From assembly GCF_000514815.1 (NCBI RefSeq), contig NZ_KI911472.1, forward strand, positions 267,212-331,211: DNA of 64,000 bases, given 5' to 3'. Position 1 is the stretch's first letter, and every line of letters begins with the position of its first letter. A model generated the notes under the pieces. It made no database searches. It was not told the DNA's origin and saw nothing but the letters and a program-made list of their open reading frames with translations. Below, in pieces: positions 15,423 through 24,118 of the stretch. Position numbers and translations under genes: made by a program. The DNA is from Salinispora fenicalii. Its GTDB lineage: Bacteria; Actinomycetota; Actinomycetes; Mycobacteriales; Micromonosporaceae.

Positions 15423-16913
15423 TCAGAAGACCCCGAAGTACTCGCGCTGCTCCCACTCGGTGACGGAGTCGGTCGCCGGGTGCTCCGTCGCGCACCAAGC
15501 ACGGAACCGGGACGCCTCGCTCTCCTTGAGCTTGCGCAGGCAGTTCTTCAGCGGTGCGCCCAGTAGTTCCTCCGCACGGGCGCTCTCGCCGAAGGCGGCC
15601 AGTGCCGCGTCAAAGGAGGCCGGCAGCGTCGCGGCACCAGCCGGCGCCACGTCAGCCGAGTCCAGCCCGGCCAGGCCCGCATGTAGCTGCGCGGCGATGA
15701 CCAGGTACGGGTTGGCGCACGGTTCCCCGATCCGGTTCTCGACGTGAGTTGCGCTGCCGGCGTTGAACACCCGGACCATGGCGCTGCGGTCCTCCTCGCG
15801 CCAGTCGGCGGAGGTGGGGGAGAGCGGGAACCGCGGCGCCAGCCGGTGGTAGCCGTTGACGGTCGGGACGGACAGCAGACAGAACTCGCGTGCGTGGGCC
15901 AGCAGGCCCCGCACGTAGGCCTCGCCCGCGGCGGACAGTGGGCCCGACGCGCCGTCGTCCGGCATGAATAGGTTGCGGTTCGTCGTCGTGTCGACGACCG
16001 ACTGATGCAGGTGCCAGCCGCTCGGGTCGAACCCTTCCAGCCCGGGGAGGGTCATGAACGAGGCGTGGTAGCCGCGGCGGCGGCACTCCTGCTTGACCTG
16101 GGTGCGGAACAGCAGCATCGCGTCCGCCGCCGCCAGCGCCAGCATCGGGTCGAAGGTCGTCTCCAGTTGCCCTGGCCCGGATTCGTGTTCGATGGTGCGC
16201 AACGGCAGGCCGAGTGCCATGAGCATGGCCGCCAGGGGGTCTGCGACGTCAGCCACGGCGTCGTAGTAGCTGTCCAGGTTGAACTGGTATCCGGCGTTCA
16301 TCGCCGACACCGCCGGGGCCGCCCCCTGCCGGCCGAACCCGTTGCCCGCGTTGCCCACCGGCCCGGCGACCAGCCGGGTCAGGTACCACTCGACCTCAAG
16401 TCCGATCACGGGCGCCAGGTCGCGTTCGGCGTAGCGGGCGCAGACCCGGTGCAGGAGGTGCCGGGTGGCTAGCGGGTGTGGCGAACCATCCCGGAGATAT
16501 TCGTCGCCCACCACCCACGCGGTCCGCCGTTCTCCCCGGGGCAACACCTGGAACGTACGTGGGTCCGGGACCAGGACGAAGTCGCCGGCGCCGAGTAGTT
16601 CCCCGACTCCAACGCCGGGGTCGGTGCGGAAGTCCACGGCGACTGCGTGCCCGGTGTCGAAGAGGAACGGACCAGGGCTGAAATCCAGACCGTTGCGCAG
16701 CACCGTACGGAAGACGTGCGCCGGCACGGTCTTGGAGCGGGCCAATCCGTGCGGATCACAGAAGACGACCCGTACCAGGTCGACCTCGTCGAGCGTGGCC
16801 TCGATCTTCTCGGCCGCGGCGATCTGTTCGTCGTTCCAGTGGCCGAACTCGGCCACGAACGAGGGGCGCCCGACGCCGCTGTCGTTATCGGGCAGGGACC
16901 AGGTCCTGGACAT
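15423..16913 (-). CDS. Glutamine synthetase-like ligase (glutamyl-hydrazine forming, KinL/FzmN-type)
   Basis: 496-residue member of the glutamine synthetase fold, likely using ATP to join L-glutamate gamma-carboxylate to hydrazine or acetylhydrazine rather than ammonia. Seen: an N-terminal beta-grasp region, HESGPGQLETTFDP (Glu-binding loop), YHASFMTLP and SGWHLHQSV (active-site His stretch), NGYHRLAPRFPLSPTSADW and ENRIGEPCANPYLVIAA (nucleotide and glutamate sites). Homologues occur with amidase, lyase and acetyltransferase genes in fosfazinomycin and kinamycin clusters, where glutamate was shown to carry the hydrazine. The ATG at 16913 lies two bases from the amidase stop. The longer frame upstream overlaps the amidase and is discarded. 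Confidence 0.88.
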   Translation of the reverse strand: MSRTWSLPDNDSGVGRPSFVAEFGHWNDEQIAAAEKIEATLDEVDLVRVVFCDPHGLARSKTVPAHVFRTVLRNGLDFSPGPFLFDTGHAVAVDFRTDPGVGVGELLGAGDFVLVPDPRTFQVLPRGERRTAWVVGDEYLRDGSPHPLATRHLLHRVCARYAERDLAPVIGLEVEWYLTRLVAGPVGNAGNGFGRQGAAPAVSAMNAGYQFNLDSYYDAVADVADPLAAMLMALGLPLRTIEHESGPGQLETTFDPMLALAAADAMLLFRTQVKQECRRRGYHASFMTLPGLEGFDPSGWHLHQSVVDTTTNRNLFMPDDGASGPLSAAGEAYVRGLLAHAREFCLLSVPTVNGYHRLAPRFPLSPTSADWREEDRSAMVRVFNAGSATHVENRIGEPCANPYLVIAAQLHAGLAGLDSADVAPAGAATLPASFDAALAAFGESARAEELLGAPLKNCLRKLKESEASRFRAWCATEHPATDSVTEWEQREYFGVF

Positions 16914-16915
16914 CG

Positions 16916-18352
16916 TTATCGCTCTCCTCGGAAGTCGCCGCCCGGCTGTGGCGTCGGGCGGGCCAGCTCCGCTTCCAGCCGGGTGGCTGCCCGGAGCACC
17001 AGGTCGTCGTCGCCGACTCGACCCACGAGCTGAACCCCGACCGGGAGTCCGTGGGGTGTCACGCCGGCCGGCAGGGAGAGGGCCGGCTGGCCGGTGAGGT
17101 TGAACGGATAGGTGGCGGGTGACCATGCGAGCCACCGCAGACCGTCCGGGTCGATGCTGGCAGCCGGGGCGACGGCATCAGCGGCGAACGGCGTGATCGG
17201 AACGGTCGCCATCGCCAGCAGGTCGTAGCGCTGCATCACGCGGTGCATTTGGGCCCGCAGCGCCATCCGGGTCTCTTCGGCGCGGAGGACGGCGGCGCCG
17301 GTGAGCGTGCGCCCGTACCGGATGAGCGCGAGCCGGCCCGGGTCGCAGAGCTGGTCCTCCTCCGGCGTCGCTGCAGCGGCCTCAGCGGCAGCCAGGAGGT
17401 CCACCAGCGCGTCGTAGGGATCGCTGAACGGCACCGCGATGCGCTCGACCCGGTGCCCCAGTCGGTTCAGCGCCGGTCCCACCCTGCCCGTGACCGCACG
17501 GACCTCGTTGGTTGTCCCAGGGAACTCGAGCCAGCCGATCCGCAGCGTGGCCGGAGCGGCCGTTGGTGCGATCACTCCCGGCACCGAGTCCGGGTCTCGG
17601 TGGTCTGGCCCGATCAGCACCGCCATTAGGGCGGTGATGTCGGTGACCTCGCGTGCCAGCGGCCCCAGGTGGGACAGGCGCTCGGCGCCGGGTGGCACGT
17701 AGGGGATCCGGCCGAAGGATGGCTTGAAGCCGACCACCCCGCAGAACGCTGCGGGGATGCGGATCGATCCAGCCCCGTCGGTACCGACCGCCGCGGTGCT
17801 CAGCCCGGCCGCCACCGCGGCGGCCGAGCCACCGCTTGACCCGCCGGCGGTCCGTTCCGGTGCCCACGGGTTGCGGGTCGGGCCGGCGACCCGGCTCACC
17901 GTGCTGGCGCTCCATCCGTACTCCGAGGTCGCGGTCTTGCCCACCAGGATGGCGCCCGCCGCCCGCAGGCGGGCCACCGCCGGTGCGTCCACCGCCGGGC
18001 GGTGGTTGGGCACCAGGGACCCGCGTCCGGTGGGCAGATCCCGGGTCTGGACGAGGTCTTTGACCGCGATCGGGACTCCGAGTAGCGGCCGGTCTCGGAA
18101 GGCGACCGCACCGACAGCGTCGAGGAGCTGGTCGGCCGCGTCCGCCTCGTACCGGGCGCGGTCGTCGGCGACCGCGACGAACGCTCTGATTGTCGGGTCA
18201 ATCTCTCCGACGGCCGCGAGCACGTTCTCGAGATGCTCGGCAACTGTCGTACCACCGGTGAGGAACAGTCGTTTGGTCTCTCGGATGGACCGACAAGCCG
18301 GGGTCCGAATGGCGGGAAGTGTGAATGCGGGCACCACCCCAATAAAGGCCAT
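16916..18352 (-). CDS. Amidase-signature hydrolase (KinK/FzmO-type)
   Basis: 478-residue amidase-signature enzyme. The catalytic triad is present: Lys98 in VPIAVKDLV, cis-Ser172 in the GGSSGGS loop and nucleophile Ser196 in GTDGAGSIR; their spacing matches GatA. In fosfazinomycin the homologue removes the acetyl group from acetylated glutamyl-hydrazide, and the same use is likely here. It leads the minus-strand run amidase, ligase, DUF3050, ferredoxin, unknown protein. The ATG at 18352 lacks a clear ribosome site, and conserved sequence begins only near residue 36, so the true start may be internal (GTG codons at residues 6-7). Divergent from the lyase gene. Confidence 0.88.
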   Translation of the reverse strand: MAFIGVVPAFTLPAIRTPACRSIRETKRLFLTGGTTVAEHLENVLAAVGEIDPTIRAFVAVADDRARYEADAADQLLDAVGAVAFRDRPLLGVPIAVKDLVQTRDLPTGRGSLVPNHRPAVDAPAVARLRAAGAILVGKTATSEYGWSASTVSRVAGPTRNPWAPERTAGGSSGGSAAAVAAGLSTAAVGTDGAGSIRIPAAFCGVVGFKPSFGRIPYVPPGAERLSHLGPLAREVTDITALMAVLIGPDHRDPDSVPGVIAPTAAPATLRIGWLEFPGTTNEVRAVTGRVGPALNRLGHRVERIAVPFSDPYDALVDLLAAAEAAAATPEEDQLCDPGRLALIRYGRTLTGAAVLRAEETRMALRAQMHRVMQRYDLLAMATVPITPFAADAVAPAASIDPDGLRWLAWSPATYPFNLTGQPALSLPAGVTPHGLPVGVQLVGRVGDDDLVLRAATRLEAELARPTPQPGGDFRGER

Positions 18353-18401
18353 AGTCGCTCGTTGGGCAAGTGTTGGGGGAGGGGCACCGTGGTCCGGATG
18401 G

Positions 18402-18462
18402 CAACTCTGAAGAAAAGACCTTCGGTGCTCCTTGGATCCGCCCCGTTCAACTGAAGAAAAGC
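18402..18462. promoter_or_regulatory. Divergent promoter elements between amidase and lyase genes
   Basis: In 18353-18576 there is an exact GTTCAACTG at 18445-18453, the same 9-mer as in three other cluster promoters. It is part of a direct repeat: CAACTCTGAAGAAAAG (18402-18417) and CAACTGAAGAAAAG (18449-18462), 47 bases apart. A second pair of similar words, GGATAAAGTGC and GGATAAGTGC, follows around 18487-18507. The region is AT-richer than its surroundings and must hold promoters for both hydrazine transcripts. Confidence 0.5.
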
Positions 18463-18576
18463 TACGGAAGTCCGGGAGGCAAGTATGGATAAAGTGCGGA
18501 TAAGTGCTGTACTCTGCGCCAGCAGAATCGCTACTCTACGGCTCGTGGGTTCGGTTCTCGTTGGGGGTTCATAGTC

Positions 18577-19863
18577 ATGATTTCTCGATATTCGCTGCCG
18601 GAGATGGCCGACCTCTGGTCGGACGAGGCGCGCTATGCCACCTGGTCGAAGGTGGAGCTCCTCGCGACCCAGGCGCAGGTGCTGCTGGGCCGGGTCCCCG
18701 AGCCGGCCCTGGCCGACATCGAGCAGGCCCGAGTGCCGTCGGTGGCGCGGGTGGCCGAGCACGAGCGCCAGCGGGACCACGAGATTCTCGCCTTCCTCGC
18801 GGCCTTCTGCGAGGACATCCCTGCCGACTCGGCCCGCTGGGTCCACCTCGGCATGACCAGTTACGACCTGGTGGACACCGCGCTGGGGGCCACCCTGGAC
18901 CGCGCTTGCGACGTGCTGCTTGGGGCGGTGGTGCGGCTGCGCGGTGTGCTGGTGGATCAGGCGCTCGCGCACTGGGAGACGGTCTGTATTGGCCGTACCC
19001 ATGGCATGCACGCCGAGCCCACCACGCTTGGTCACAAGCTTGCGGGCTTCGCCTTCGCGATGGACCGGTCCGTGCGGCGGCTGCGAGCGGCGCGTACCGA
19101 GGTCGCGGTCGGCACGATCTCCGGGTCGGTCGGGACCTATGCGCTCATTGACCCCTTCGTTGAGGAGCATGTCTGCGCCGAGCTCGGCCTCGGGGTGGAG
19201 CCCGCGCCGTCCCAGGTCGTGGCCCGGGACCGACACGCGCAGCTGCTGCATGCTCTGGCCACGCTCGGTGCCTGCGTGGAGCAGGTTGCCACCGAGGTCC
19301 GACTGCTCTCGCGGAGCGAGGTTCGCGAGGTGGAGGAGCGTCGCGGGGTCGGCTACCAGGGCTCCAGCGCCATGCCGCACAAGCGGAATCCGACGGCCAG
19401 TGAGCGTCTGGTGGGGCTCGCCCGGCTGCTACGCGGGTACGCGGGTACGACGGTGGAGAACGTGGCGCTGTGGCACGAGCGGGATCTGTCCCACTCCTCC
19501 GTGGAGCGGGTGGTCCTGCCCGACGCGATGATCGTTGCGCATTATCAGGTGAGTCGAGCCGCGGACCTGGTGGCGGGGATGGAGGTCTTTGCGGACCGAA
19601 TGCGGGCCGCGGTCGATGGGAACGGTGGCGTGGTCTACAGCTCCGCGGTCCTGGCCGACCTGCTGGCCGGCGGCACCGAGCGGGAACGCGCCTATCGGTC
19701 GGTGCAGGCCGCCGCGAACGGCGCCGCCGCCGGCGATGGAGAGTTCGCTACCCTGCTGCGAGCCGAGGGCATCGATGTCCCGCCGCTGCGCCCGGAGCGT
19801 TTCCTGGTTCACCACAACGTCATTCTCAAGCGATTGGAAGATCTTCGTGACCTGGCACATTGA
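18577..19863 (+). CDS. Adenylosuccinate lyase-like enzyme (hydrazinosuccinate lyase candidate)
   Basis: 428-residue member of the fumarase/aspartase superfamily. Seen: three conserved blocks, MTSYDLVDTALG (about 91-102), RTHGMHAEPTTLGHK and the signature GSSAMPHKRNP (about 262-272) with the flexible Ser loop. Members cleave a C-N bond and release fumarate. In fosfazinomycin and kinamycin the homologue (FzmQ/KinM type) acts on hydrazinosuccinate or its acetyl form to free the hydrazine unit. It is unlikely to be the purine enzyme because it is clustered with ligase, amidase and GNAT genes. The ATG at 18577 fits the family start (ISRYSLPEMADLWSDE). The next gene starts inside its last codons. 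Confidence 0.92.
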   Translation: MISRYSLPEMADLWSDEARYATWSKVELLATQAQVLLGRVPEPALADIEQARVPSVARVAEHERQRDHEILAFLAAFCEDIPADSARWVHLGMTSYDLVDTALGATLDRACDVLLGAVVRLRGVLVDQALAHWETVCIGRTHGMHAEPTTLGHKLAGFAFAMDRSVRRLRAARTEVAVGTISGSVGTYALIDPFVEEHVCAELGLGVEPAPSQVVARDRHAQLLHALATLGACVEQVATEVRLLSRSEVREVEERRGVGYQGSSAMPHKRNPTASERLVGLARLLRGYAGTTVENVALWHERDLSHSSVERVVLPDAMIVAHYQVSRAADLVAGMEVFADRMRAAVDGNGGVVYSSAVLADLLAGGTERERAYRSVQAAANGAAAGDGEFATLLRAEGIDVPPLRPERFLVHHNVILKRLEDLRDLAH

Positions 19864-20248
19864 ACGCGAAAACGGCGTCGACCTCGACCTGGACGCGGTT
19901 CTGGCGCTATACCGGTCGTCGGGGCTTGGCGAGCGGCGGCCGATCGCGGAGCCCGGCCGACTGGCCGCGATGGTAAGAAACGCTAACCTCGTCCTGACCT
20001 GTCGGGTCGGGGATGAGCTGGTGGGAATCGCGCGGAGTATTTCCGACTTCTCCTATGTAACGTACCTTTCTGATATCGCCGTGGACCGGGCGTACCAACA
20101 CTCCGGCATCGGCAAGGCCCTCATCGCGGCGACCCAGCAGGAGGCGCCGCAGGCGAAGATCGTGTTGCTGTCGGCGCCCGCCGCGGTCGGCTACTACCCA
20201 CGTATCGGCTTTACCCAGCACAACTCGGCCTGGGTGCGTAATCCGTAG
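19847..20248 (+). CDS. Small GNAT N-acetyltransferase (KinN/FzmR-type)
   Basis: 133-residue GNAT. Seen: LVGIARSISDFSYVTYLSDIAVDRAYQHSGIGKALI segments with the acetyl-CoA loop (RAYQHSGIG) and a late YYPRIGF strand. Homologues in hydrazine pathways acetylate hydrazine or hydrazinosuccinate, which protects the reactive nitrogen. The GTG at 19847 gives a 17-base overlap with the lyase gene, so the two proteins are translationally coupled, matching successive steps. It ends convergent to the ABC exporter, 68 bases away, with no obvious hairpin between. Confidence 0.85.
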   Translation: MTWHIERENGVDLDLDAVLALYRSSGLGERRPIAEPGRLAAMVRNANLVLTCRVGDELVGIARSISDFSYVTYLSDIAVDRAYQHSGIGKALIAATQQEAPQAKIVLLSAPAAVGYYPRIGFTQHNSAWVRNP

Positions 20249-20316
20249 CGGGCAACGGTGACCAGTAGCAGCGGTGGACCTTCCCATCCCAACTCGACAC
20301 CCGGTGTGCGCAGCAC

Positions 20317-22086
20317 CTAGCGGGCGTCTGCCGGCAGCTCGACTTCGCGGTTGACGAGCATCGCGTAGTGACCCCCCAGCTCCAGTAGCTCGGCGTGGGT
20401 GCCGCGTTCGACGATGGTGCCGGCGTCCAGCACGATGATCTCGTCCGCGTCGCGGATCGTTGACAGCCGGTGCGCGATCGTGATCGTGGTACGACCGGCG
20501 CTGGCCGCATCGATGGCTCGCGTGACGGCCTCTTCGGTCTGGTTGTCCAGGGAACTGGTCGCCTCGTCGAGTACCAAGATCGGTGGGTCGCGCAGGACCG
20601 CCCGGGCGATCGCCAGGCGCTGCCGCTCCCCGCCGGAGAACCGGAACCCCCGCTCGCCCACCACGGTGTGGTAGCCGTTCGGCAGCGACAGCAGGTGGTC
20701 GTGGATATGTGCGATCTTGGCGGCCGCCACCAACTCGTCGTCGGTCGCGTCGGGTCGGGCGAATCGCAGATTCTCGGCGACCGAGGTGTGGAACAGGTAG
20801 GTCTCCTGGAACACCATTCCGACCGTGGCTGCCAACGTCTCCGCGGGCAGGTCCCGCACATCCGTACCGTCGATTGTCACCCGCCCCGACGTCGGGTCGT
20901 ACAGCCGCGGGATCAGGTAGCTGAGGGTGGTCTTGCCGGAGCCGGTCTCGCCGACGATCGCCAAGTTGTGGCCGGCGGGGACCGCCACGTCGATGTCGCT
21001 GAGCGTGGGCCGGCTCGCACCCGGATAGGTGAAGCTGACCTGTCGGAGCCGAAGTTCTCCACGCGGCCTCGCGACGGGGGCGGTACCCGCCGGCTCGTCG
21101 AGGTCGACGGGCAGGTCGAGGTACTCGAAGATCCGGCCGAACAGGACGAGTGAGGTCTGCACCTCCACGGCGACCTCCACCAGGGAGACCGCCGGTCGCA
21201 GCAGAGTCTGCTGCAAGGTGGTGAAGGCGACCAAGGTGCCAATGGAGATCGCCGCCTGGCCGCCGCGGCCGTTCAGTCCCGCCACCCAGTACGTCGCCGC
21301 CGGCATCGACGCCAACACGATCCAGGTTGTCGCCTGGGTCCAGCGGCCCGCCATATGTGAGCGGATCTCCAGGTCGGACAGGAGTCGCGACTCTGCGGTG
21401 AAGATGTCGGTCAGCGAGCGGGAGCGGCCCATTGTCCGGGCCAGCAGCACACCGCTGACGGAGAGCGATTCCTGCACTATCACGGAGATCGCCGCAGCCT
21501 GGCGTTGCCGCTCTCGGGTGATGCGGCGGCGCTGGTTGCCGACCCGTCGCCCGACCCAGACGAAGAAGGGCACCAGCACCAGCGACACGATGGTGAGGCG
21601 CCAATCCAACACCAGCATCCCAATGACCGTGGCTACCACCACGGTCATGTCGGAGACCAGCGTCGTCGCGGTGGTGGTCACGGTGGCCTGCATGTCGCCG
21701 ATGTCGTTGGTGATGCGCGACTGCACCTCTCCGGAGCGGGTCCGGCTGAAGAAGGCCAGCGGCATCCGCTGCAGGCGTCCGTAGACGGCGGCGCGCAGAT
21801 CGTGCATCACCTGCTCGCCGACCTTCGTGGAGAGGTAGGTCTGCCAGACGACGACGGAGCTGTTCGCGACGGCCGCGAGGAGCATGCAACCTGCGAGGAC
21901 GGTGAGTAAGCCCGTCCGGCCTTCCGGTAGGGCCACGTCCAGAATCTCTCGGATCAGGAACGGGTTTACCAGGAAGAACAGGGACGAGAGGCCGACCAGG
22001 CCGGCGACGAGTAGCAGGCTCCATCTGTAGGGGCGGAACAGCCTGAGGATGCGCCGTACCGGCACATCAGGGGCAGCGGTGGTCAC
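20317..22086 (-). CDS. ABC exporter half-transporter (TM-ATPase fusion)
   Basis: 589-residue fused permease-ATPase, inner-membrane homodimer likely. Six membrane helices occupy about residues 15-310, beginning WSLLLVAGLVGLSSLFFLV. ATPase motifs: GETGSGKTT (Walker A), Q-loop in GMVFQETYLFHTS, FSGGERQRLAIAR signature, ILVLDEATSSLD (Walker B), and AHRLSTI with the switch His. GTG at 22086 has GAGGAGG upstream. Such exporters in aromatic polyketide clusters commonly pump the product and give self-resistance; the DNA-damaging lomaiviticins would demand it. It is the last gene of a short minus-strand pair with the Rieske gene. Confidence 0.93.
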   Translation of the reverse strand: MTTAAPDVPVRRILRLFRPYRWSLLLVAGLVGLSSLFFLVNPFLIREILDVALPEGRTGLLTVLAGCMLLAAVANSSVVVWQTYLSTKVGEQVMHDLRAAVYGRLQRMPLAFFSRTRSGEVQSRITNDIGDMQATVTTTATTLVSDMTVVVATVIGMLVLDWRLTIVSLVLVPFFVWVGRRVGNQRRRITRERQRQAAAISVIVQESLSVSGVLLARTMGRSRSLTDIFTAESRLLSDLEIRSHMAGRWTQATTWIVLASMPAATYWVAGLNGRGGQAAISIGTLVAFTTLQQTLLRPAVSLVEVAVEVQTSLVLFGRIFEYLDLPVDLDEPAGTAPVARPRGELRLRQVSFTYPGASRPTLSDIDVAVPAGHNLAIVGETGSGKTTLSYLIPRLYDPTSGRVTIDGTDVRDLPAETLAATVGMVFQETYLFHTSVAENLRFARPDATDDELVAAAKIAHIHDHLLSLPNGYHTVVGERGFRFSGGERQRLAIARAVLRDPPILVLDEATSSLDNQTEEAVTRAIDAASAGRTTITIAHRLSTIRDADEIIVLDAGTIVERGTHAELLELGGHYAMLVNREVELPADAR

Positions 22087-22193
22087 CCAGCCTCCTCAAC
22101 CGGCCGGTGCCGGCACGACGTGTCGTCGGGTAGTCCCGGCCAGCGGCCACGGGGCGCCGGCAGGTCATCGGGGTTACCGGTGCGCCATGCTGA

Positions 22194-22514
22194 TCAGGGC
22201 TGGGCTGCGCCGGAGGCGACGTAGACGTCCCCATCCTCGACCCGTACCTGGTAGGTACCGATCGGTCGGGTAGCTGGGGGATTGGTGGGCTCGCCGGTGC
22301 GCAGATCGAAGCAGGAGCCGTGCAGCCAGCACTCGATCGTGCCGTCGTACACCTCTCCCTCGGAGAGCAAAACCTCCGCATGGGAACACCGGTCATCGAT
22401 CGCGTACACCTGTCCCCCGCTTTGGACCACGGCCACCGCTCGCCCTTCGACCTTTACCTCGATCGCGCCCTCGGCCGGGAGCGCCGTCACCGGGCACACC
22501 TTGACGAAATCCAT
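22194..22514 (-). CDS. Rieske [2Fe-2S] ferredoxin
   Basis: 106-residue stand-alone Rieske protein. Ligands are present: C43-S-H45 and C62-W-L-H65 within DRCSHAEVLLSEG and IECWLHGSCFD. There is no terminal oxygenase alpha subunit near, so it is not part of a classical ring-hydroxylating dioxygenase. It may feed electrons to one of the iron or flavin enzymes of the pathway. ATG at 22514 begins the family N-terminus (DFVKVCPVTALP). It precedes the ABC exporter by about 110 bases on the same strand and diverges from the VOC gene at 22755. Confidence 0.9.
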   Translation of the reverse strand: MDFVKVCPVTALPAEGAIEVKVEGRAVAVVQSGGQVYAIDDRCSHAEVLLSEGEVYDGTIECWLHGSCFDLRTGEPTNPPATRPIGTYQVRVEDGDVYVASGAAQP

Positions 22515-22545
22515 CGACCACTCCTCTCGACACGTTCGCTTCGCC

Positions 22546-22570
22546 CCGGATGCCGGATGCCGGATGCCGG
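22546..22570. repeat. Short tandem GGATGCC repeat
   Basis: Three full copies of a 7-bp unit (CCGGATG) plus a partial fourth in the divergent region 22515-22754. Immediately before the VOC start, TTAGCG is also repeated in tandem (about 22740-22751). Nothing else is recognised in this 240-base region. Confidence 0.7.
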
Positions 22571-22754
22571 TTCACGGGCTACGGGCTGGTCCGCCGGACG
22601 GTAGCCGACTCCGCAACCTTGCGCATCGGGCCTCAGGCGGAGGCCGAGCGGGAGTCGAAGTCCGCTGGAGCCGCCGGCCCGCTCGCCGGTGACCAGGAAG
22701 AATGGATCAGGAATCAAGAAGCGCCGGGGTCGGGTGACCGTTAGCGTTAGCGCT

Positions 22755-23165
22755 ATGAACATCACCATTCACTCGAGCTTTCTGCCGCACGAGAATGCGG
22801 ATGCGTCGATCACCTTCTACCGGGAAGTCCTGGGCTTCGAGATTCGAAACGATGTCGGTTACGACGGGATGCGGTGGGTCACGGTGGGGCCGGCCGGCCA
22901 GCCGCAGACATCGATCGTGCTCCAACCACCGGCTGCCGACCCCGGGATCACCGACGATGAGCGACGCACGATCGAGGAGATGATGGCGAAGGGCACGTAC
23001 GCCGGTGTTCTCCTCGCCTCCTCCAACCTTGACGAGGTGTTCGAGCGGGTGCAGGCCAGTGGAGCCGAGGTGGTGCAGGAGCCGATCGATCAGGACTACG
23101 GGGTCCGGGACTGCGCCTTCCGGGACCCGGCCGGCAACCTGATTCGGATCCAGCAGGCGGGTTGA
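22755..23165 (+). CDS. VOC (glyoxalase/bleomycin-resistance) family protein
   Basis: 136-residue single-unit VOC protein, homodimer expected. Seen: ITIHSSFLPHENADASITFY, EVLGFEIRNDV, SNLDEVFERVQASGAEV and RDCAFRDPAGNLIRIQQ, the paired beta-alpha-beta-beta-beta modules with a C-terminal Glu/Gln ligand zone replaced by RIQQ. The ATG at 22755 is chosen because family similarity starts there; the frame is open to 22689. Tandem TTAGCG words lie just upstream and no good ribosome site is visible, so the message may be leaderless. VOC proteins in such clusters bind or modify the drug (resistance) or act as cyclases/oxygenases. Role not determined. Confidence 0.82.
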   Translation: MNITIHSSFLPHENADASITFYREVLGFEIRNDVGYDGMRWVTVGPAGQPQTSIVLQPPAADPGITDDERRTIEEMMAKGTYAGVLLASSNLDEVFERVQASGAEVVQEPIDQDYGVRDCAFRDPAGNLIRIQQAG

Positions 23166-23234
23166 GCTCCGCCCGGAAGCGTCATCTCCCTCGTGGATCG
23201 CAAGCCCACTGATGCCAAGGAGGCCATCACCATC

Positions 23235-24032
23235 ATGCTGCTGCCTGACATGATCACGCTCGGTGCAACCGACGCGCAGGCCGCACACGCCTTTTACCAG
23301 TCCGTGTTCTCACCTACCGGCGTAAGCCATCAGGACGACCGGGTGGAGTTGGATCTGCACGGTGTGGCCCGGCTCGCCGTGTGCCCGGTTGCGGAGCTGG
23401 CGGCGCAGGCGCACGCGGGGCCCGCAGCACCGAACTACCGCGGTTACGTCCTCAGCTATATCGTCAACCAGCCCGACGAGGTGCGGAGCATCCTTGACAC
23501 TGCCGCCGGCCAGGGCGCGAGCGTTCTCAAGCCGGCGAAGAAGGCCATGTTCGCCGGCTTCTCCGGCGCCTTCCAGGCTCCGGACGGTGCGGTATGGAAG
23601 CTGACCTCGGCGACGGCGAAGCCGACCGGGCCGGCTCAGGAGACACCGGTGCCGAATGAGGTCGGTATTCTCCTCGGCGTCGCTGCGACGAAGTCTGCCA
23701 AGTCATTCTATTCGGCCCTGGGCATGGTGGTCGACCGGGACTACGGCAGCAAGTACATCGACTTCCAGCCAAGTCCGGCCGGCTGCCGGCTGGGCCTCAT
23801 GGACGGGAAGGTACTGGCCAAGGATGTCGGAACCAAGGAGGACCGCGCCGACTTCCGGGCGGCGGCCTTCGAACGGTTGGTGCCCTCGCCGGACGAGGTC
23901 GACTCCCTACTGTCGGCAGTGACCACTGCCGGCGGCCGGGTCGTCGCACCGGCGGCGAAATCCGGGTCGGGTGTCTACGCCGGCTACTTCACCGACCCGG
24001 ATGGCTTTCTGTGGAAGGTGACCTCCGGGTAG
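23235..24032 (+). CDS. Tandem-domain VOC protein
   Basis: 265-residue protein with two VOC units: about residues 5-118 (ITLGATDAQAAHAFYQSVF; FSGAFQAPDGAVWKLTS) and about 135-265 (GILLGVAATKSAKSFYSAL; YAGYFTDPDGFLWKVTSG). Both units end in W-K-V/L-T-S where metal-dependent members have a Glu, so metal catalysis is doubtful and ligand binding more likely. ATG at 23235 has AAGGAGG eleven bases upstream; a GTG at 23193 is the alternative. Same strand and 69 bases after the first VOC gene, so probably one transcript. Possible product-binding immunity protein. Confidence 0.85.
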   Translation: MLLPDMITLGATDAQAAHAFYQSVFSPTGVSHQDDRVELDLHGVARLAVCPVAELAAQAHAGPAAPNYRGYVLSYIVNQPDEVRSILDTAAGQGASVLKPAKKAMFAGFSGAFQAPDGAVWKLTSATAKPTGPAQETPVPNEVGILLGVAATKSAKSFYSALGMVVDRDYGSKYIDFQPSPAGCRLGLMDGKVLAKDVGTKEDRADFRAAAFERLVPSPDEVDSLLSAVTTAGGRVVAPAAKSGSGVYAGYFTDPDGFLWKVTSG

Positions 24033-24069
24033 TGGGCGGGACTCGCCCGTGCCAAGCCACCGCGGAATC

Positions 24070-24104
24070 GAGTCCGCCGGCCCGCGCTACCGGCCGGCGG
24101 ACTC
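24070..24104. terminator. Bidirectional hairpin after the VOC genes
   Basis: Perfect 13-bp arms (GAGTCCGCCGGCC at 24070-24082; complement at 24092-24104) with a 9-base loop between the VOC gene end (24032) and the convergent peptidase end (24119). Confidence 0.85.
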
Positions 24105-24118
24105 GTCAAGCGCGTTGC

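Noticed and set aside
15423..16913. Ordinary glutamine synthetase
   Set aside because: Motifs diverge from GlnA and the gene is two bases from the amidase in a secondary-metabolism operon.
18577..19863. Housekeeping purine adenylosuccinate lyase
   Set aside because: Clustered and overlapping with a GNAT and beside amidase and ligase genes of hydrazine type; purine genes are absent nearby.
20317..24105. Insertion sequence or transposon carrying exporter and VOC genes
   Set aside because: No transposase, terminal inverted repeats or target duplication could be seen.
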